In this document: piece after piece, positions 7,285 to 11,366 of the stretch
Layout: each line of letters opens with the position of its first letter
How positions within the stretch are numbered: the first letter of the stretch is position 1
From: Gammaproteobacteria bacterium
GTDB lineage: Bacteria; Pseudomonadota; Gammaproteobacteria; SZUA-229
NCBI GenBank assembly: GCA_029880105.1
Contig: JAOUPA010000052.1
Coordinates: 1-11,366, forward strand
Direction of reading: 5' to 3'
Length of the DNA: 11,366 nt
Notes under the pieces: generated by a model
Seen by the model: the letters and a program-made list of their open reading frames with translations, nothing else
Told to the model about the DNA's origin: nothing
Database searches by the model: none
Position numbers and translations under genes: made by a program

Positions 7285-8391
7285 TTACAGCTTTGCGCCC
7301 ATCTTGAGTGCGCGTTCACGGGATTTGTTTTCTTCGACGGCACGTTTGCCGGCATCCCAGCCGGGCATGGTCTCGGGCCAGCCAAAGCAGTGCGCGGTCA
7401 GGACCTCACACAATACCCTGATGTGTTCGTCACTGGTATTGAGCGCCGGGATGTAGTGAAATTGCTCGCCGCCCGCATCGAGAAAGAGCTGGCGGTTTTC
7501 GATGCTGATCTCTTCCAGGGTTTCCAGGCAGTCGGCGGTAAACCCGGGGCAGATAATATCAACGCTTTTGACGCCCTGCGCAGGCAGTGCCTCGAGTGTC
7601 TTGTCGCAATAGGGCTGCAGCCAGGGTTCGCGGCCAAAGCGCGACTGGAAAACGACCTGCCAGGTACCATCCGTGAGTTCGAGTGCCTCGGCGACCAGGC
7701 GCGCGGTCTTCTGGCAGTGGCAGAAGTAGGGGTCACCACTCTCGAAATAGCGCTGTGGAATGCCATGGAAGGAAAACAGCAGTTTGTTGGCTCGGCCATT
7801 CTGCTGCCAGTGCTGGCGGATGCTGTTGGCCAGTGCCTCAATGTAGATGCGGTTGTCGTGGTAATCATTGATAAAACGTAAATCTGGCAGCCAGCGCCAG
7901 TCGCGCAGTACATTGGTGACTTCGTCGAAAACCGAGGCGGTGGTGGTGGCCGAGTACTGTGGGTACATCGGCAGAATCAGTAGCCGCCGGGTACCAGCCT
8001 TGCGCAGGGCATTCAGGCTGTCCCGGATAGATGGGCTGCCGTAGCGCATGGCCAGGTCGACGATGACGTTACCGCGGAATTTTTTCTGCAGGGTCTTCTC
8101 AACGGTCTGTGCCTGTAGTCTTGAGGTGGCTACCAGTGGAGAGCCCTGGTCGGTCCAGACTTTCTGGTAGAGTTTGGCTGAGCGGCGTGGTCGGGTGCGC
8201 AGGATAATGCCGTGCAGGATCAGCCACCACAGCCAGCGCGGTGCATCGACCACACGTTTGTCCCAGAGAAATTCGGCCAGGTAACGGCGTACCGCCGAGG
8301 TTTCGGGCTTGTCGGGTGAGCCCAGGTTGACCAGCAGGATGCCGAGTTTTTCCTGGGTGCCGTGTCGATATATGAAGTCTGGTTTTGCCAT
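7285..8391 (-). CDS. hemH: Ferrochelatase
   Basis: A 368-residue ferrochelatase that inserts ferrous iron into protoporphyrin IX, the last step of protoheme synthesis, at the cytoplasm/membrane face. The N-terminal G-I-L-L-V-N-L-G-S-P (residues 17-26) is the classic family opening. The catalytic histidine is H209 in S-F-H-G-I-P and the conserved acidic residue is E290 in D-C-L-E-T-L-E-E. Q-S-R-F-G-R-E-P-W-L and the hydrophobic W-L-W-W-L-I segment near residues 53-58 also fit. It is longer than E. coli HemH (about 320) mainly through a charged C-terminal tail after residue 335. Cysteines C224 and C226 lie in F-C-H-C, but a cluster is not claimed. No Shine-Dalgarno sequence precedes the ATG, and the upstream frame has no other start before a stop at about 8437-8439. 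It is first in a pair with the DUF523 gene and divergent from pntAA. Confidence 0.96.
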   Translation of the reverse strand: MAKPDFIYRHGTQEKLGILLVNLGSPDKPETSAVRRYLAEFLWDKRVVDAPRWLWWLILHGIILRTRPRRSAKLYQKVWTDQGSPLVATSRLQAQTVEKTLQKKFRGNVIVDLAMRYGSPSIRDSLNALRKAGTRRLLILPMYPQYSATTTASVFDEVTNVLRDWRWLPDLRFINDYHDNRIYIEALANSIRQHWQQNGRANKLLFSFHGIPQRYFESGDPYFCHCQKTARLVAEALELTDGTWQVVFQSRFGREPWLQPYCDKTLEALPAQGVKSVDIICPGFTADCLETLEEISIENRQLFLDAGGEQFHYIPALNTSDEHIRVLCEVLTAHCFGWPETMPGWDAGKRAVEENKSRERALKMGAKL

Positions 8392-8547
8392 GGGCGAAGG
8401 GTGACAGATTCGAAAATAATCTACAAGCCTCGGCGTTCATTCCTTATTAAATGCCTACATTGGCGCGCTGTTCTATACAATCCTATATCAACTTCCTGTA
8501 ATATACGCGCAGTTTTCCCTAATGAAAAAAGAATCTGGAGCTGGAAC
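8392..8547. promoter_or_regulatory. Divergent intergenic region with promoters for hemH and pntAA
   Basis: This 156-base gap separates two genes that point away from each other, so both promoters should be here. It is AT-richer than the flanking genes. On the plus strand TAATAT (8499-8504) is a plausible -10 for pntAA, but its -35 is poor. An alternative is TTGGCG (8460-8465) with TATATC (8484-8489). On the minus strand no convincing hemH promoter stands out. No recognised operator was found. Confidence 0.5.
8537..8540 (+). promoter_or_regulatory. Ribosome binding site that fixes the pntAA start
   Basis: GGAG lies seven bases before the ATG at 8548. This spacing, together with the M-P-I-R-L-A-V-P-N-E opening expected for PntAA, selects this start over in-frame codons further upstream, which would overlap hemH. 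Confidence 0.8.
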
Positions 8548-9681
8548 ATGCCAATACGTCTGGCAGTACCCAATGAAATCATGCCCGGAGAGCGCCGTAT
8601 TGCGCTGGAACCGGGCGTGGCAAAACGTTTAATCGCGATGGGCGTCGAGGTCTCGATGGAAAAAGGCGCTGCGCTTTCTGCACACTTTCCCGATGCCGCC
8701 TTTGAAGGTGTCACGCTTGTCGATACTCCTGCAGAACTGTATAAAAATGCCAACCTGATTTTCAAGGTTCAGCCACCGACGATGGAAGAGCTGGATATGA
8801 TGCAGCCGGGTACCGTGCTGGTTGGTTTTATGCAGCCACACAAGAATGAGGCACTGCTGCAGAAAATGTGCGAGCGGGATATCACGACTTTTGCCATGGA
8901 GCTGGTGCCACGCATTACCCGTGCGCAGTCGATGGATGCACTGTCATCACAGGCATCGATTGCCGGTTATAAAGGCGTGCTGATGGGCGCCGATATGGCC
9001 AGCGTCTTTTTCCCCATGCTGACCACCGCTGCCGGCACCATTCGCCCGGCAAGGGTACTGATTATTGGCGTTGGTGTTGCCGGCCTGCAGGCGATTGCAA
9101 CCGCGAAGCGCCTGGGCGCCATTGTCGAGGCCTACGATGTACGCACCGCAACCCGTGAACAGGTAGAGTCGCTGGGTGGTAAGTTTATTGATACCGGTGT
9201 CAGTGCCGATGGTGAAGGCGGTTATGCGCGTGAGCTGACCGAGGAAGAGAAACAGCAGCAGAAAGATGTGCTGGCTAAACACATTGCACAGGCCGACGTG
9301 GTCATTAGTACTGCGGCGATTCCCGGCAAGCCCTCACCAAAAATTATCAGCAAGGAAATGGTTGCTGATATGAAGATTGGCGCCGTGATCATCGACCTGG
9401 CCTCTGAAGGCGGTGGTAACTGTGAACTGACCCAGCCGGGTGAGACCGTTGATTTCGAGAGTCGTGTGACTATCCATGGCCCGCTGAATGTGGCTAGCCA
9501 GACACCGGTGCACGCCAGTGAGATGTACGCCAGGAATTTATTCAATTTGATATCACCCTTTATTACTGAAGCCGGTGAGCTGGAGCTGGACTGGGATGAT
9601 GAGGTCATCGCCAAGACCGTGTTGACCAGTGAGTGTGAGGTCAAGAGCGAACGTTATCGCAGAGAAGAGGTGACCAAATGA
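8548..9681 (+). CDS. pntAA: Proton-translocating NAD(P) transhydrogenase, alpha-1 subunit (domain I, NAD(H) binding)
   Basis: A 377-residue soluble domain I of the membrane transhydrogenase, which binds NADH and passes hydride to NADP+ on PntB. It opens with A-V-P-N-E-I-M-P-G-E-R-R-I-A-L, shared with alanine dehydrogenases. It lacks a membrane tail and carries the transhydrogenase R-A-Q-S-M-D-A-L-S-S-Q-A loop; R122, Q127 and D130 match the R-Q-D hydride-transfer loop known from Rhodospirillum rubrum (alignment from memory). The Rossmann motif G174-V-G-V-A-G179 is present. A longer reading frame extends upstream to 8362 but would overlap hemH. The stop overlaps the pntAB start by four bases (ATGA), so the two are coupled. 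E. coli carries domain I fused to the first membrane part as one PntA, whereas here the two are separate genes. Confidence 0.95.
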   Translation: MPIRLAVPNEIMPGERRIALEPGVAKRLIAMGVEVSMEKGAALSAHFPDAAFEGVTLVDTPAELYKNANLIFKVQPPTMEELDMMQPGTVLVGFMQPHKNEALLQKMCERDITTFAMELVPRITRAQSMDALSSQASIAGYKGVLMGADMASVFFPMLTTAAGTIRPARVLIIGVGVAGLQAIATAKRLGAIVEAYDVRTATREQVESLGGKFIDTGVSADGEGGYARELTEEEKQQQKDVLAKHIAQADVVISTAAIPGKPSPKIISKEMVADMKIGAVIIDLASEGGGNCELTQPGETVDFESRVTIHGPLNVASQTPVHASEMYARNLFNLISPFITEAGELELDWDDEVIAKTVLTSECEVKSERYRREEVTK

Positions 9682-9968
9682 TCGAAGGATTTACCGCCCT
9701 TTATATATTCATGCTCTCGGCCTTTACCGGTTACGAGGTGATCAGCCGTGTGCCAGTGATTTTGCATACACCATTGATGTCCGGCTCCAACTTCGTGCAT
9801 GGTATCGTGCTGGTTGGCGCCATGGTGGCCATGGGTCATGCCGAAACTGGCCTGGAAACTTTTATTGCTTTTATCGGTGTCATGCTGGCGGCGGGTAACG
9901 CGGTTGGCGGTTATGTCGCTACGGTGCGCATGCTTGAAATGTTCCAGCCGAAGAAGAAGGAGGCCTAG
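9678..9968 (+). CDS. pntAB: NAD(P) transhydrogenase, alpha-2 subunit (membrane part)
   Basis: A 96-residue inner-membrane protein with about three hydrophobic helices (roughly residues 4-22, 36-54 and 60-82). It corresponds to the C-terminal membrane part of E. coli PntA and forms domain II with the PntB membrane helices, making the proton channel. V-I-L-H-T-P-L-M-S-G-S-N (residues 27-38) is the family signature. GAGG at 9667-9670, seven bases upstream, supports the ATG. It overlaps pntAA by four bases and ends three bases before the pntB ATG. Confidence 0.94.
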   Translation: MIEGFTALYIFMLSAFTGYEVISRVPVILHTPLMSGSNFVHGIVLVGAMVAMGHAETGLETFIAFIGVMLAAGNAVGGYVATVRMLEMFQPKKKEA

Positions 9969-9971
9969 TTC

Positions 9972-11366
9972 ATGGAGATGATCATTGAAATAGTTTACTT
10001 CCTCGCGGCTGCTGTTTTTATTATCGGCCTGAAGCAGATGAGTTCGCCGGTGACTGCGCGTCAGGGTATCGTCTGGGCCGGTGTCGCCATGGTGGTTGCC
10101 TCCCTGTTCACCTTTGGTGACCCTGCGGTGCTGCACAATACTGGCAACCTTGGCTGGATGGTGCTGGCGATTATCGTCGGCTCCGCGATTGCCTATGTCA
10201 CCGCCAAGCGTGTACAGATGACCGATATGCCGCAGATGATTGCGATCTACAACGGTATGGGTGGTGGTGCAGCGGCGGCGATTGCAGCGGTCGAGCTGGT
10301 GCGTGTCGCCGGTGGTGCCGAGGCGCCTGCCACGACGGTGCTGGTACTGGCGGTACTGGGTGCCATCATTGGTGCGGTTTCATTCTCAGGTTCAGGTATT
10401 GCCTTTGCCAAGTTGCAGGGCCTGATTAACAAGACCATCCGCCTGCCATTCCACATGCTGATCAACCTGGGCCTGTTTGTTGCAGCCCTGGCGATTGGTG
10501 GCATGATGGCGTTCACCGGAAAGGTGGATGCAACCCTGTTGCTGGTGTTCTTCGTACTGACGATAGTTTTCGGCATTATGTTTACGCTGCCGATTGGTGG
10601 CGCCGATATGCCGGTGGTGATTTCGCTGTTTAATGCCCTGACCGGCCTTGCTGTGGCCTTCGAGGGTTTTGTACTGCAGAATGCGGCGATGATTATTGCC
10701 GGTACCGTGGTCGGTTCATCCGGTACCCTGCTGACCCAGCTGATGGCGAAGGCGATGAATCGACCCCTGTCCAATGTCCTGTTCTCCAGCTTTGGTTCTG
10801 CCGGTGGCGGTGCTGCTGAGGAAGAAGTTGCCGGTAGCATGAAAGAAATTCAGGGCAATGATGCGGCCATTATGATGGCGTATGCCAGCAAGGTCATTAT
10901 TGTCCCGGGTTATGGAATGGCAGTAGCACAGGCACAGCATAAGCTGAAAGAGCTGGAGGCTCTGCTGGAGGAGCGTGGTGTTACAGTGAAATACGCGATT
11001 CACCCTGTGGCCGGTCGTATGCCAGGCCATATGAACGTATTGCTGGCTGAGGCCGGTGTTGAATATGACAAGATTCTGGATCTGGATGAGATCAATCCCG
11101 AGTTTCCGACTGCGGATGTCGCACTGGTGATCGGTGCCAACGACGTGGTCAACCCTGTAGCACGCACCAATCCGGATAGCCCGATTTATGGCATGCCGAT
11201 TCTGGATGCGGACAGGGCACAGAACTGTATCGTCATCAAGCGTGGTCGTGGTGCCGGTTTCTCGGGTATCGAGAACCACCTGTTCTATGCGGATAATACC
11301 CGCATGCTCTACGGTGATGGCCAGAAGGCGGTCGCTGAGTTGATTGCAGGTGTCAAACAGCTTTAG
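9972..11366 (+). CDS. pntB: NAD(P) transhydrogenase, beta subunit (membrane channel and NADP(H) domain)
   Basis: A 464-residue complete subunit, close to the 462 of E. coli PntB. The first two thirds are a run of hydrophobic helices (domain II) that conduct protons with PntAB. The C-terminal soluble domain III binds NADP(H): V-P-G-Y-G-M-A-V-A-Q-A-Q (from about residue 311), H-P-V-A-G-R-M-P-G-H-M-N-V-L-L-A-E, and I-G-A-N-D-V-V-N-P are all family landmarks. With PntAA and PntAB it couples inward proton flow to NADH-driven NADP+ reduction. A strong ribosome site, AAGGAGG (9957-9963), lies within the end of pntAB, eight bases before the ATG. The TAG stop is the last codon of the window, so the operon's terminator is outside. 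Confidence 0.96.
   Translation: MEMIIEIVYFLAAAVFIIGLKQMSSPVTARQGIVWAGVAMVVASLFTFGDPAVLHNTGNLGWMVLAIIVGSAIAYVTAKRVQMTDMPQMIAIYNGMGGGAAAAIAAVELVRVAGGAEAPATTVLVLAVLGAIIGAVSFSGSGIAFAKLQGLINKTIRLPFHMLINLGLFVAALAIGGMMAFTGKVDATLLLVFFVLTIVFGIMFTLPIGGADMPVVISLFNALTGLAVAFEGFVLQNAAMIIAGTVVGSSGTLLTQLMAKAMNRPLSNVLFSSFGSAGGGAAEEEVAGSMKEIQGNDAAIMMAYASKVIIVPGYGMAVAQAQHKLKELEALLEERGVTVKYAIHPVAGRMPGHMNVLLAEAGVEYDKILDLDEINPEFPTADVALVIGANDVVNPVARTNPDSPIYGMPILDADRAQNCIVIKRGRGAGFSGIENHLFYADNTRMLYGDGQKAVAELIAGVKQL

Noticed and set aside
7284..7385. Upstream extension of the DUF523 gene to an ATG within hemH.
   Set aside because: The added residues are a proline-rich antifamily stretch translated from hemH in another frame, whereas the GTG at 7283 gives the usual DUF523 N-terminus.
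7264..7881. Long plus-strand open frame (205 codons) opposite hemH and the DUF523 start.
   Set aside because: It lies almost wholly antisense to the clearly recognised hemH, shows no family resemblance, and is explained by codon bias of the real gene.
8099..8440. 113-codon minus-strand frame overlapping the hemH start.
   Set aside because: It runs inside hemH in another frame, and its AAGGA directly abuts the ATG, leaving no workable spacing. It has no recognisable domain.
8362..8547. Upstream in-frame extension of pntAA starting inside hemH.
   Set aside because: The extension has no homology to transhydrogenases, overlaps hemH, and the ATG at 8548 has a good ribosome site and the correct family N-terminus.
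10247..11279. Long minus-strand frames opposite pntB.
   Set aside because: They are antisense shadows of a strongly conserved gene with no ribosome site or recognisable product.

Overview
The window is a compact stretch of chromosome, almost certainly from a gammaproteobacterium. The support is family-level resemblance of the proteins: a nirB-nirD-nasA assimilation block, a ferrochelatase with an S-F-H-G-I-P active site, a three-gene proton-translocating transhydrogenase, and an outer-membrane porin of the LbtU-like type. No species can be named. There are eight protein genes and no gene-free gap above 156 bases. I saw no tRNA, rRNA, CRISPR array, insertion sequence, phage gene or integrase.

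Region 1 (1-5461, plus strand) is a nitrate assimilation operon. It holds nirB (NAD(P)H nitrite reductase large subunit, missing its first codons at the window edge), nirD (small subunit with a complete Rieske motif) and nasA (molybdenum nitrate reductase with a C-terminal Fe-S domain). NasA would reduce nitrate to nitrite in the cytoplasm and NirBD would reduce nitrite to ammonium. The promoter, any regulator and any nitrate transporter lie outside the window.

Region 2 (5462-6758) holds a perfect palindromic bidirectional terminator and a convergent minus-strand outer-membrane porin gene with its own promoter.

Region 3 (6759-8391, minus strand) is a tight pair: hemH (ferrochelatase, last step of protoheme synthesis) followed one base later by a DUF523/TudS-like gene with a GTG start. 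The pair is transcribed toward the porin gene.

Region 4 (8392-11366) is a divergent intergenic region of 156 bases followed by pntAA, pntAB and pntB on the plus strand. Together these encode the membrane NAD(P) transhydrogenase, which uses the proton gradient to make NADPH. The window ends exactly at the pntB stop codon.

Overall these are core metabolic genes: nitrogen assimilation, heme, NADPH supply and outer-membrane transport. I found no convincing new system. The points most worth a second look are the DUF523 gene coupled to hemH, the substrate of the porin and its His/Pro-rich insertion, and the electron donor of NasA.
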